Shown here piece by piece: positions 15,673-23,992 of a stretch of 46,124 nucleotides of DNA; within the stretch, counting starts at the first letter, position 1; each line of letters starts with the position of its first letter. The DNA is taken from the NCBI GenBank assembly GCA_964357255.1, contig CAYHKQ010000004.1, positions 1 to 46,124 on the forward strand. Direction: 5' to 3'. The stretch is from JBBTIS01 sp038059855. GTDB taxonomy: Bacteria > Elusimicrobiota > Elusimicrobia > JACQPE01. The translations under genes were made by a program, and so were the position numbers. A model generated the notes under the pieces. That model ran no database searches, had not been told where the DNA came from, and saw only the letters and a list, made by a program, of their open reading frames with translations.

Positions 15673-17599
15673 CGCTCCGGCGGATTTCTTCGAGGCTGAC
15701 GGGGTTTTCCAGGGACGTTAAATCCCCTGGATTTTTGTTGAGATAAACGGCGCGGATGACGCGGCGCATAATTTTGGCGTTGCGGGTTTTGGGCAGGTCT
15801 TTGACGAAAAGAATTTCCGAGGGCCGCATGGCCTTGCCGAGTTGGGCGCAGACCTGGCCCTTAAGTTCTTCTTTAAGCTCGACCGAAAGGCCCGCGCGCG
15901 GGCGTAGCACGACAAAAATCAAAATTATTTCCCCTTTAATCGCGTCGGGAACGCCGATGGCCGCGGATTCCAAAACAGCCGGATGGCCGGCCAGGGCGGA
16001 CTCGACCTCAGCCGGCCCAACCCTTTTGCCCGCCACCTTAATTGTGTCATCCGAGCGTCCCTCGATATACCAAAGCCCATCCTCGTCAATGCGGGCTAAA
16101 TCCCCATGCACCCAGACGTCCTTAAAACGCGACCAATAAGTGTCCAAATAGCGCTGAGGATCCTTCCAAAATCCCTGGGCCTGGCCAACCCAAGGGGCTC
16201 GAATCACAAGTTCGCCGACTTTGCTCCGCTCGGAACGACCGTTTTCATCCACCACGTCGGCCGCGATTCCCGGCGCCGGGCCCGCGAAAGAACAGGGACG
16301 GCATGGTCTTAAAAGATTACCGATCACAATTCCTCCGGAAATTTCCGTGCCGCCGGAATAATTGATAATGGGTAGCCGTCCTCCTCCCACATTCTGAAAA
16401 AACCAATTCCAGGATTCAGGATTCCACGGCTCCCCTGTCGAGCCGAGAATTCTAAGCGAGGAAAAGTCGCGGCCCTTGACAATCCCGTCCCCAAAACGCA
16501 TCAACAAACGAATAAGGGTTGGGGAAATGCCGAGCGCCGTAATTTGGTGGCTTTGAATTAACTCAAAAAGCCGCGCAGGGGACGGGTAATCCAGGGCGCC
16601 GTCATAAAGGAAGGCCGTGGCTCCATGAATAGCGGCTCCAAAAATCTGCCAGGGCCCCATCATCCATCCGATGTCCGTGACCCAGTGCAAAACATCTGCA
16701 CGAGCAAGGTCAAAGCCATGGGCCATGTCCTGCGCGGCCTTAATCGGAAATCCCGAATGAATATGAAGAATCCCCTTGGGGCGGCCCGTGGTGCCGGAGG
16801 TATAAAGAATCATCAATGGATGATTAGAGGGGACGGTCTCAGCTGGGAACTCCTGGGGTTGATCCGCCGTCAGATTGGCCCATTCCACGTCATACCCATC
16901 ATTCCAGGGAATGGGATTTTTAGCGCGACGCGCGAAAATAACGGATTTTAAGCTTGGAACTCCGCGAGCCACCACGTCGGCCACTTGCTTGGTATTGACG
17001 ATTTGGCCCCGGCGCAAAAATCCGTCCACGGTAATCAAAGCCTTGGCCTGGGCGTCCCCTAGGCGCGAAATAATCGCGCCGGCCGCAAAACCGGAAAAAA
17101 GAGGAATGGAAATAGCGCCGATGCGGGCAACCGCGAAAAGGGCGATCGCTGTTTCCGGAATCATGGGAAGATAAATACCCACGCTGTCGCCGGCGCCTAT
17201 TCCCAGGGAAACAAGGCCGTTGGCCAGGCGATTGACCTGGCCGAGAAGCTCCTTGTAACTGATGACGCGCCGGACGCCCTCTTCCCCCTCCCAAACAATC
17301 GCGGATTTATCCGGTTGGCACGCCGCCCATCGGTCGAGGCAACTTTGCGTAATATTCAAACGACCGCCCACAAACCAGCGCGGCCACGCCGGGCCTTTGG
17401 ATAAATCGAGAACTTGGCTGTACGGAGTTGCCCAGACAATCCCCAAGTCTTTGACGACCGCGTCCCAAAACCACTCCGGTTGCTCGATGGATTTTTTTTG
17501 AAGCTCGTCTAACGAGGCAAGCCCGTGGTGATCAATGAATCGCTGAAGGCGGGAATTCTTGACAATCTCAGGGCTCGGCGTCCAGGAAAAATCCCCCAT
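15641..17599 (-). CDS. AMP-forming acetyl-CoA/acyl-CoA synthetase
   Basis: A 652-residue ANL-superfamily enzyme that activates a carboxylic acid with ATP and CoA. The P-loop-like motif LYTSGTTGRPKG is at about residues 265-276. WVTDIGWMMGPW and YSGGTEISGG follow, then VHGDLARIDEDGLWYIEGRSDDTIKVAGKRVGPAEVE, and C-terminal KTRNAKIMRR, whose Lys is the usual regulatory acetylation site. The N-terminus (PEWFWDAVVKDLGI) fits acetyl-CoA-synthetase-like or acetoacetyl-CoA-synthetase-like enzymes; substrate cannot be fixed. Its 3' end overlaps the lipoprotein gene by 32 bp. Confidence 0.92.
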   Translation of the reverse strand: MGDFSWTPSPEIVKNSRLQRFIDHHGLASLDELQKKSIEQPEWFWDAVVKDLGIVWATPYSQVLDLSKGPAWPRWFVGGRLNITQSCLDRWAACQPDKSAIVWEGEEGVRRVISYKELLGQVNRLANGLVSLGIGAGDSVGIYLPMIPETAIALFAVARIGAISIPLFSGFAAGAIISRLGDAQAKALITVDGFLRRGQIVNTKQVADVVARGVPSLKSVIFARRAKNPIPWNDGYDVEWANLTADQPQEFPAETVPSNHPLMILYTSGTTGRPKGILHIHSGFPIKAAQDMAHGFDLARADVLHWVTDIGWMMGPWQIFGAAIHGATAFLYDGALDYPSPARLFELIQSHQITALGISPTLIRLLMRFGDGIVKGRDFSSLRILGSTGEPWNPESWNWFFQNVGGGRLPIINYSGGTEISGGIVIGNLLRPCRPCSFAGPAPGIAADVVDENGRSERSKVGELVIRAPWVGQAQGFWKDPQRYLDTYWSRFKDVWVHGDLARIDEDGLWYIEGRSDDTIKVAGKRVGPAEVESALAGHPAVLESAAIGVPDAIKGEIILIFVVLRPRAGLSVELKEELKGQVCAQLGKAMRPSEILFVKDLPKTRNAKIMRRVIRAVYLNKNPGDLTSLENPVSLEEIRRSATVAPPSIRS

Positions 17600-17703
17600 A
17601 AGGATACTCTTATCCTACATCTTTAGCCGTCGCGTGCAGGCAATCATCCGGGATTCCGCAGTTGACACGCCATTCCCCTCTGGATCACCGGACTTTTCTG
17701 TCC

Positions 17704-17771
17704 CGTCATACCGGCGCAAGCCGGTATCCAGTTTTCCTCGGAGTCTGGACACCGGCTTGCGCCGGTGTGAC
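17704..17771. repeat. REPIN-like inverted pair of REP units (copy 2)
   Basis: Left unit 17704-17731 and right unit 17745-17771 are inverted, nearly identical copies. Each has a GTCA head, a CCGGCGCAAGCCGG hairpin and a TCCAG tail, with 13 bases between them. It lies in the divergent gap between the synthetase and a secreted protein. The 251 bp gap otherwise shows only promoter-like sequence. Confidence 0.85.
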
Positions 17772-17839
17772 AACCCAACTACGAAATTTGGGATCATAAA
17801 TTGACCGAAAGTGGCATTGCCGGATAACTCCTGGTAAGC

Positions 17840-17845
17840 TTAGAT
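17840..17845 (+). promoter_or_regulatory. -10 box of the Cys-rich secreted protein
   Basis: TTAGAT (or TAGATT shifted by one) lies 4-5 bases before the ATG at 17851. A TTGCCG hexamer lies 17 bases upstream. There is no Shine-Dalgarno, so a leaderless start is predicted. Confidence 0.5.
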
Positions 17846-17850
17846 TAGCC

Positions 17851-19356
17851 ATGAAAAAACTAATTTTCGCGGTTGCCGTTATGTGCGCGCTAGCGATGGA
17901 CGGATCAGCGCAACAGCAGGGTATGTTAGACTGGGCCAAACGTTTCGAGGTCATCGAAGACCCTTCGCCTCGAAAATCCAGGCCTGGCGATTTGGTCAGC
18001 TCTTACGGCGCTGTCGTAGATCGCTCTTGCCTCAAGGGCCTGAGCCCGGAGGCGCGCGAGGGCCTGAGAGGACAGCTCGATGCTATCGTGGAAAACACTC
18101 TGCGTAAAATCGGAGACTGCCACCACGCTATCACACCCGACATTAACTTGCTCCGCCGTGCCGCGGCAATCGTAAACCGTATGAAACTCATCTGCGTCAA
18201 CTCCGCTTCCGATTCACACTTTCAAGGTAAATCCCCCGGACCAAGCGCCTATACCTTCCTTGTCCCTTACTTAAAAGAACATATACGAAACATTCCTCTA
18301 GAATTTCAGAATTTGGCTAAAAACGATCCTCAGCCTCTTTTTATCGTTATTCCAGACAGTTTCCAACAATTTTTGGACCATGACGCCAAACATAATGAAG
18401 GCACGCTGTTTCATGAAAGCCTTCATCAAACCTGGGCCAACAACCAACTCGACCACGCGAACATTGAAAATATAAGCGTGGACCTAGTGGACACAGCGGC
18501 TAAAACATCCCCATGCGGCGTTAACAAGCTTGACGACCGTATTATGCTCTTTGAAGCTGCTTGCGGATTTAACCTGCCGTTGGCTAGCGAACTTCGCTAC
18601 CGGATGCGCCACTGCGGAATGGCGGCCGGATGCATGGATACGTTATGGCAAACCCCGGGGATACCGCTCAAATATCTCAGCGGACCAGACGCTGACCCGA
18701 AACTTCAGGCGACTTTCGGCCCCTACTGGAAAACAAAAGGCAATGCCTATGACACCTGCGAACGGATTCGCTCCCGTCTTAACGGCCTGGCTAAAAAGCG
18801 CGAGATCGAGGACCTTGACGCCGAGGAACGCGTGGAGCAACTCGGAATATTCGTAGGCCAAAACAGCGGCGGATTCGGAAAGACTATCCCTGATCATTAT
18901 CTGAAAACCTTAAACAAGGAGGAGCGTGACATTGCGCGATCCCTACAGACTCAAATGCAAGATGGCTTTGAAGGAAACTGCGATTTACGAATGTACGAAT
19001 CAATTCAGAACAAAAAATCCCTATGGATGCTTAACGCTATTAATCTGGACGCCCGACGCGAAGGATGCCCCTATCTTGACCCGGCGCATCCGCATTACAG
19101 TCTGGCAAAAAAATTGGCCGGCTTCCATAATTTAGAGCACGACCTTGAGCTAAAATCCTTCTTCCTCATTTCGCAAATCAAGCATTTTGTCACAAATGAC
19201 GATTCAGGTTCCTTCCACGGATTTGCAGCGCGCGCGATAGAACTGTTTCAAGAAAGCTGTCCCAACGATGAGCGCGCCTTCGAGCCAAGGCTTTGCGAAG
19301 AGGGCGAGGCCAAATTTATTGACGCGATCGCTCAAATCCAAAAATGGCTCGAATAG
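17851..19356 (+). CDS. Secreted Cys-rich protein with HESLH motif, unknown family
   Basis: 501 residues with a signal peptide (MKKLIFAVAVMCALAMDGSA). The mature part has about 12 cysteines, an even number that suggests disulfides, and therefore export to an oxidising compartment. A HExxH motif occurs at His188-Glu189-His192 (TLFHESLHQTWAN), again compatible with a zinc metallopeptidase. I see no convincing third ligand, although Asp and Glu residues follow. I recognise no family. It is the third HExxH protein in 5 kb. Start supported by the signal peptide and the -10 box next to it. Confidence 0.75.
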   Translation: MKKLIFAVAVMCALAMDGSAQQQGMLDWAKRFEVIEDPSPRKSRPGDLVSSYGAVVDRSCLKGLSPEAREGLRGQLDAIVENTLRKIGDCHHAITPDINLLRRAAAIVNRMKLICVNSASDSHFQGKSPGPSAYTFLVPYLKEHIRNIPLEFQNLAKNDPQPLFIVIPDSFQQFLDHDAKHNEGTLFHESLHQTWANNQLDHANIENISVDLVDTAAKTSPCGVNKLDDRIMLFEAACGFNLPLASELRYRMRHCGMAAGCMDTLWQTPGIPLKYLSGPDADPKLQATFGPYWKTKGNAYDTCERIRSRLNGLAKKREIEDLDAEERVEQLGIFVGQNSGGFGKTIPDHYLKTLNKEERDIARSLQTQMQDGFEGNCDLRMYESIQNKKSLWMLNAINLDARREGCPYLDPAHPHYSLAKKLAGFHNLEHDLELKSFFLISQIKHFVTNDDSGSFHGFAARAIELFQESCPNDERAFEPRLCEEGEAKFIDAIAQIQKWLE

Positions 19357-19417
19357 AACCGCCTAGGGAACCCGTGGACGATCCACTTAGAACTTCCCGC
19401 AACGGGCCGTGGCGTGC

Positions 19418-19423
19418 TATACT
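19418..19423 (+). promoter_or_regulatory. -10 box of the OPA transporter gene
   Basis: TATACT about 90 bases before the ATG at 19515. The predicted leader contains a repeat-derived hairpin (19456-19488) and a Shine-Dalgarno AAGGA. Confidence 0.4.
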
Positions 19424-19455
19424 GTTGCGACGCAATTATTAAGTCATTAAATAAG

Positions 19456-19488
19456 ATTGCCGCGCCCCGCCCAAGGCGGGATCGCAAT
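19456..19488. repeat. Degenerate ATTGC...GCAAT hairpin repeat
   Basis: A 33-base imperfect hairpin: ATTGC at the left end, GCAAT at the right end, and a CCCGCC-CAA-GGCGGG core. It resembles the widespread GTCATTGCGAG...GCAATCT type of dispersed repeat. It lies in the leader of the transporter gene. Confidence 0.5.
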
Positions 19489-19514
19489 AACCCAAGCAAA
19501 CACAAAGGAACAAA

Positions 19515-20870
19515 ATGAGCGAACCTCAAACCGGCTCGCAACCTGTCCATAGTCCGGCATTTAAAAAAAGGCGTTTTCAAAACTGGTTTCCCCTTGGTCT
19601 GACCTACGCGGCTTTCTATATGGGCCGCTACAATCTCAATGTAGCCTCCACTGAAATCATGAGCCGATTCGATCTCACTAAAGCCCAATTCGGCATTATT
19701 GCCACAGCCGGGTTTTGGACCTATGCCATCTCCGTTATAGTTAACGGCCCTTTGACAGACCGCATCGGCGGACGGCGCGCGATTTTGACGGCGGCCCTGG
19801 GCACCGCGGCCATCAATGGCCTTGTCGGATTCCTGTTTATGAACGGCTGGACGACCAAGGTGCTCGTTGGCATGAGCCTGCTCTACGGCGTCAATCAATA
19901 CTTCCAATCCTTTGGCGCGGTTTCCGTGGTCAAAACCAACGCGCCCTGGTTCCATGTCAAAGAACGCGGGGTGTTCGGCGGAATTTTCGGCATGATGATC
20001 TCAAGCGGCTACTTCCTGGCCATGACGGTCGGCGGCTGGATTCTGGCTTATCTGCCATGGTATGCCGTTTTTCTGGTCCCCTCGGCGATCATTGCAACAA
20101 TGTATCTCGTGGACAAGGCCCTGATCGTCAACAGCCCCCAAGAGGCTGGGTTCTCTAATTTCAACACCGGCGATGCGACAAGCCATCTGGCGGACAAAGA
20201 CAAGCCCGTGGATTTCGCCTATCTGGCCAAACATGTCTTCTCCAACAAAGTTATCCTCGTCTTAATCGCCGCGGAATTTTGCACCGGCTTTGTCCGGCAG
20301 GGACTTCTCCTGTGGTTCGTTCCTTTTCTAAAAGAGGTGCATCATATCCATCACGGCACGGCGCTATTTTCCTTTGCCACCATCGGCATCACGGTCGGCG
20401 GAATTCTGGGCGGATTACTGTGCGGGTTTCTCTCCGACAAAGTTTTCCAATCGCGCCGCCCGCCCGTGGCCTTCATTTTTTACATCGGCCAAATCATCTC
20501 GCTCCTCATCCTCGCGTGGGTGTCCACGCCGATAGCCGCTTCCTTTATGATAGGAATGACCTGCTTGTGGATTTTCGGCGTCCACGGAATGCTCTCCGGC
20601 ACGGCCTCCATGGACTTTGGCGGCACCAAGGCCGCGGCAACCGTCACGGGGCTTCTCGACGGAGTGCAATATGTGGCCGCGGGCTTGACCGGATTTCTCC
20701 TGGGAGGATTTCTGGATAAATTTGGCTGGGGCGTCTGGACCTTTATGATCGTTCCATTTTCCCTTATTGGAAGCCTGTTGATGTTAACCCTTTGGAACAG
20801 CACCCCATCCAACACCAAAATCAGCCTGCGCTCCCCCGTGCCGGCCAAGCGCGAGCCGGCGCTTGTCTGA
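19515..20870 (+). CDS. MFS transporter of the organophosphate:Pi antiporter (GlpT/UhpT-like) family
   Basis: 451 residues with 12 hydrophobic segments. The N-terminus (LGLTYAAFYMGRYNLNVA) and the loop after TM2 (NGPLTDRIGGRRAIL) are typical of OPA-family carriers such as GlpT and UhpT, which exchange phosphate for sugar or glycerol phosphates. Substrate cannot be assigned from sequence alone. AAGGAACAAA precedes the ATG. Its stop overlaps the TTG start of the HAD hydrolase by 8 bp, which suggests a functional pair handling phosphorylated compounds. Confidence 0.9.
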   Translation: MSEPQTGSQPVHSPAFKKRRFQNWFPLGLTYAAFYMGRYNLNVASTEIMSRFDLTKAQFGIIATAGFWTYAISVIVNGPLTDRIGGRRAILTAALGTAAINGLVGFLFMNGWTTKVLVGMSLLYGVNQYFQSFGAVSVVKTNAPWFHVKERGVFGGIFGMMISSGYFLAMTVGGWILAYLPWYAVFLVPSAIIATMYLVDKALIVNSPQEAGFSNFNTGDATSHLADKDKPVDFAYLAKHVFSNKVILVLIAAEFCTGFVRQGLLLWFVPFLKEVHHIHHGTALFSFATIGITVGGILGGLLCGFLSDKVFQSRRPPVAFIFYIGQIISLLILAWVSTPIAASFMIGMTCLWIFGVHGMLSGTASMDFGGTKAAATVTGLLDGVQYVAAGLTGFLLGGFLDKFGWGVWTFMIVPFSLIGSLLMLTLWNSTPSNTKISLRSPVPAKREPALV

Positions 20871-21654
20871 ACCATTGACGAAAACCTCCCAGGCCGGCAT
20901 CCTTCAAGAAATTCTCCGGCGCATTAACGCGCCCGGCAACGGCCGCGCGAGCGTCGCGCTTTTTGACGTGGACGACACCATATTGTCCACCTCCTGGCGG
21001 CATCTGCGCATCTTAAAAGAGTTTGCCGCGGACCGCGCTCGAGAGAGCCGCCACCCATCGGAACTCAAAAAACTCTCGGCCATAACCGCCCAGGAAACGC
21101 GCTACTACATCGTTGACACCGCCCGCCAAGCCGGGGTTGCCGACGATTCTCTCCTTCAAGAGCTAAAAAATTTTTGGTTCGAGCGTTTTTTCAAAAGCGA
21201 ATACCTTAGCGAAGACCGGCCTATCGCCGGAGCGCCGGCTTTCTGCCGCAAAGTCCGCAAAATCGGGGCCCGTATCGTCTACCAAACCGGACGGGATGAA
21301 ACCATGCGCCAGGCCACTATTAAAAGCCTTGAAGCCCATGGTTTTCCCTTGCCGGACGACGCCAGCGTTCATTTAATCGTCAAACCGCGATTCAGCGATC
21401 CTGACCTGGAATTTAAAACCCGTTCAATCCGCGAAGTCGGCGCTCTGGGCCGAGTAACCGCGGCCTTTGAAAATGAGCCGGCTCATATCAATCTTTATCA
21501 TGACCATTTTCCGGATGGCCTGATGGCGCTCCTGGAAACCCGGTGCTCAGACCAAACGGCCCGGCCCAAGCCGGAAATACGACGAATAAAAAACTTCCTT
21601 CTAACCCGCGCAATGGGTTATAATAAGCTCAATGCTTCCAACATTTCGACCTAA
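20863..21654 (+). CDS. HAD-superfamily hydrolase
   Basis: 263 residues from a TTG start at 20863; another TTG at 20875 is possible. HAD motif I is ALFDVDDTI (nucleophile Asp35, acid/base Asp37). Motif II is IVYQTGRD, with Thr. A Lys occurs in the IVKPRFSDPDLEFK stretch, and an acidic motif IV in AFENEPAHINLYHDHFPDG. It is most likely a phosphatase; substrate unknown. It overlaps the OPA transporter gene upstream. Its 3' end contains the rpmH promoter and overlaps rpmH by 23 bp in another frame. Confidence 0.85.
   Translation: MSEPLTKTSQAGILQEILRRINAPGNGRASVALFDVDDTILSTSWRHLRILKEFAADRARESRHPSELKKLSAITAQETRYYIVDTARQAGVADDSLLQELKNFWFERFFKSEYLSEDRPIAGAPAFCRKVRKIGARIVYQTGRDETMRQATIKSLEAHGFPLPDDASVHLIVKPRFSDPDLEFKTRSIREVGALGRVTAAFENEPAHINLYHDHFPDGLMALLETRCSDQTARPKPEIRRIKNFLLTRAMGYNKLNASNIST
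21619..21624 (+). promoter_or_regulatory. -10 box of rpmH
   Basis: A perfect TATAAT seven bases before the rpmH ATG, inside the HAD coding sequence. There is no Shine-Dalgarno. The transcript would start on or next to the A of the start codon. Confidence 0.55.
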
Positions 21655-21769
21655 TGTCCGCCGCCGCAATAAGAGAATCGGGTTTCGCGCGCGCATGAAA
21701 ACAAAAGGCGGCCGTCGCGTTTTGGCGCGCCGGCGCAAAAAAGGCCGGCGCAAGCTCATTGTCGTTTAG
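21632..21769 (+). CDS. rpmH: 50S ribosomal protein L34
   Basis: A 45-residue, very basic protein: MLPTFRPNVRRRNKRIGFRA, then RMKTKGGRRVLARRRKKGRR and a short hydrophobic end. It matches L34 in length and in the GFRARM...GRRVLARRR...KGR pattern. It begins inside the end of the HAD gene (23 bp overlap, different frame). The order rpmH-rnpA-yidD-yidC-jag-mnmE is standard in bacteria. No dnaA or DnaA-box cluster accompanies it here. Confidence 0.96.
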   Translation: MLPTFRPNVRRRNKRIGFRARMKTKGGRRVLARRRKKGRRKLIVV

Positions 21770-21809
21770 AACTGCCGTTTTTTGAAAAGCGCGTCCGTCT
21801 CAATTTGTT

Positions 21810-21846
21810 CGTCATTACAAAGAACGCCGGCGACGAAACAATCTCC
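21810..21846. repeat. Degenerate GTCATT...CGACGAA-CAATCT repeat
   Basis: The segment between rpmH and rnpA reads GTCATTacaaagaacgccgg followed by CGACGAAaCAATCTCC. It resembles the common dispersed GTCATTGCGAG...CGAAGCAATCT repeat and shares its style with 19456-19488. Confidence 0.5.
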
Positions 21847-21912
21847 CCGAAGCATGAGGTTGACGTAGCCTGCCTGCGAGAGGCCTTGCGATAATAAAAA
21901 TTTGGAATCATT

Positions 21913-22269
21913 ATGAAACTATCAACCAAAGCGCAAATCCAAAAACTATTGGATCGCGGGACAAGATGGGGCGCCGGACCGATTCAATTTTTTTCCCTGC
22001 CGGCGAACGGCCTGCAAGAACAGCTCGGCATTATCGTTCTCAAAAAAGCCTACCGTCGCGCTGTGGACCGAAACCGCATCAAACGCTTGATTCGAGAATC
22101 TTGGCGCCGATTGCCGCCGGTTCCTCAAGAAAATTTTTTACTGATGGTTCACTCCGGCCTTAACGCGAGGACCATCAAACTCAAGGATATGGATTTATGG
22201 ATCAAAACAGCATTCTCCAAAAAACAACGGTCGCCGGCCGAGTTAGCCGCGCCCTCGCTAGCGCGCTGA
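21913..22269 (+). CDS. rnpA: Ribonuclease P protein component
   Basis: A 118-residue basic protein. The RNR signature AVDRNRIKRLIRESWR (about residues 52-67) is diagnostic; LGIIVLKKAYRRAV precedes it, and the C-terminal half has NFLLMVHSGLNAR. With the RNase P RNA it matures the 5' ends of tRNAs. It lies 143 bp after rpmH, a gap that contains a degenerate repeat. Its last 73 bp overlap yidD. Confidence 0.95.
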   Translation: MKLSTKAQIQKLLDRGTRWGAGPIQFFSLPANGLQEQLGIIVLKKAYRRAVDRNRIKRLIRESWRRLPPVPQENFLLMVHSGLNARTIKLKDMDLWIKTAFSKKQRSPAELAAPSLAR

Positions 22270-22445
22270 TTCTCAGTTATCAGATGTTGTTCCGGCCGTT
22301 ACTGCCGTCTTCGTGCCGCTACAAGATCAGTTGCTCCGATTTTACCCTGATCGCCATTCGCCATTACGGCGCCTGGAAGGGAATGAAAATGGGCTTGGGG
22401 CGCGTTTTAAGTTGTCATCCTTTCGCTAAAATAAATCCTTCGTAA
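22197..22445 (+). CDS. yidD: Membrane protein insertion efficiency factor YidD
   Basis: 82 residues with the YidD core: a hydrophobic helix ending in LILSYQMLFRPLLPSSCRYKISCSDFTLIAIRHYGAWKG, and C-terminal RVLSCHPFAK. The three conserved Cys are present. It helps YidC-dependent membrane insertion. The ATG at 22197 gives a 73-bp overlap with rnpA; the family core starts around residue 20, so a shorter start is possible but none has better support. It sits just upstream of yidC. Confidence 0.93.
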   Translation: MDQNSILQKTTVAGRVSRALASALILSYQMLFRPLLPSSCRYKISCSDFTLIAIRHYGAWKGMKMGLGRVLSCHPFAKINPS

Positions 22446-22447
22446 TC

Positions 22448-23944
22448 ATGGAAGAATCATCAATTCCCAAACGAAACATCCTCTTGGCCGCGGCCTTAGC
22501 CATGGGTGTGTATATGATCTGGTACAGGTGGCTGATGCCCGTGCCGCCGCGGCCGATAGCGCAACCCTTGGCCCCTGCCCCTGCAAGCCAAGCCCTCGTC
22601 GCTCAGGCATTAGTCGAAACCCCTGCCCCAATCCATCCCTTCGCGTCGGCAAGCCGGCAGGGCACAATTCTTCTCGATAGCGGCGGCGCGATTACGGAAC
22701 TTGAATTCACAAATCCATCCACCCAAAAAACAGATCCGATTTTATTGAAAGGCAGTTCCTTCCTAAGCACCAAAATCCCCTCTCATCCACAAGAGCGATG
22801 GAAAATCGCCTCCGACGGCCAGGGCGCCGTCCTAGAGCTCAGAACCCCGGAAGGCCTGTATCAAAAAAAATTCATCTTCTCCCCGCTTCAGGAAGGTTTC
22901 GGCGTCCTGCTCCTGGACTTCGAGTCTTCCGGCCGCGCCTCAGGTCTCATAGAAATCTCTCTGGACGCAAAACTGCCTGACGAAGACTCCAAGAACATTC
23001 GCCTGTTCGCCGGCTACAAGGGCAAAAAATCGCTGATCGTTAATTTTGCCTCGAAAAAACAGCTGGAAATGCCTTTAAAATTTGAGCAAGATCATGCGCT
23101 CCAAGCGGCCGGCGCGACGAGCCGTTATCACCTTAGCCTCGCTCACAACCTCGATCAAATCAAGACCCTTTCTCCGCTTCGTCAGGGATCGGCCCCGTCC
23201 TGGTCCTGGACAGTGTCGCTCGCCTCGGGACAAACGGTCGAAATCCCCTTCTATTGCGGAATCAAAACGGAAAAAGCCATGAAAGAGTTGCGCCTGGATA
23301 ATATGCTCTATGGCGGCATCCTGGGACCGCTAAAACGCCTCGTGCGCCTGACCCTTAGCGCCTTTTATAAGCTCACCGGCAATTATGGATTTGCCATTAT
23401 TCTTCTGACCTTGGTATTTCAAGTTTTCCTTTTGCCGTTCACCTTAAAAAATCTTAAATTTACGCAAAAAATGAAGGACCTCTCTCCTAAAATCCAACAG
23501 CTTCAGGCGAAATACAAGAGCGATCCTAAAAAAATGAACGAGGAAATGATGCAACTCTACCGCGGCTACGGCGCTAATCCCCTGGGCGGATGCCTGACCA
23601 TGTTGCTTCAAATGCCGATTTTCTTCGCGCTCTACAGCGCCTTAAACGACAGCTACGAGCTCTACGGCGCGCCCTTCATGTTTTGGATCAAAAATTTGGC
23701 AGTGCATGACCCGACGTATATCCTGCCCCTGCTCATGGGCGGCGCCATGTTCCTTCAGACCATTAAAAGCCAGCCAACCATTGCCGATCCATCTCAAAAA
23801 ATGATGATGTATGTCATGCCCGTCATGTTCACCTTTATGTTCTTAAAATTTCCATCGGGACTAGTGCTCTATTGGCTCACCAGCAATCTCGTGAGCCTGG
23901 GGCTAACCACGATTTTGCCGAAATTCATGGAAAAAGTTTCATAG
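22448..23944 (+). CDS. yidC: Membrane protein insertase YidC
   Basis: 498 residues. The N-terminal transmembrane helix (NILLAAALAMGVYMIWYRW) is followed by a Pro/Ala-rich linker, a periplasmic beta domain (about residues 70-285), and the conserved 60-kDa inner-membrane domain with five helices: NYGFAIILLTLVFQVFLLPF, then NPLGGCLTMLLQMPIFFALYSAL, and FPSGLVLYWLTSN. This is the Gram-negative type with the large periplasmic domain, somewhat short for the class. It inserts and folds membrane proteins with or without SecYEG. Confidence 0.96.
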   Translation: MEESSIPKRNILLAAALAMGVYMIWYRWLMPVPPRPIAQPLAPAPASQALVAQALVETPAPIHPFASASRQGTILLDSGGAITELEFTNPSTQKTDPILLKGSSFLSTKIPSHPQERWKIASDGQGAVLELRTPEGLYQKKFIFSPLQEGFGVLLLDFESSGRASGLIEISLDAKLPDEDSKNIRLFAGYKGKKSLIVNFASKKQLEMPLKFEQDHALQAAGATSRYHLSLAHNLDQIKTLSPLRQGSAPSWSWTVSLASGQTVEIPFYCGIKTEKAMKELRLDNMLYGGILGPLKRLVRLTLSAFYKLTGNYGFAIILLTLVFQVFLLPFTLKNLKFTQKMKDLSPKIQQLQAKYKSDPKKMNEEMMQLYRGYGANPLGGCLTMLLQMPIFFALYSALNDSYELYGAPFMFWIKNLAVHDPTYILPLLMGGAMFLQTIKSQPTIADPSQKMMMYVMPVMFTFMFLKFPSGLVLYWLTSNLVSLGLTTILPKFMEKVS

Positions 23945-23992
23945 GGGTTGGTGAACAATTTACTAAAGCGGTCTAACCCCCAAGGAGAAAAT

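Noticed and set aside
21770..21912. Possible oriC next to rpmH-rnpA
   Set aside because: No cluster of DnaA boxes (TTATnCACA), no AT-rich unwinding region and no dnaA nearby; the sequence is better explained by a degenerate dispersed repeat.
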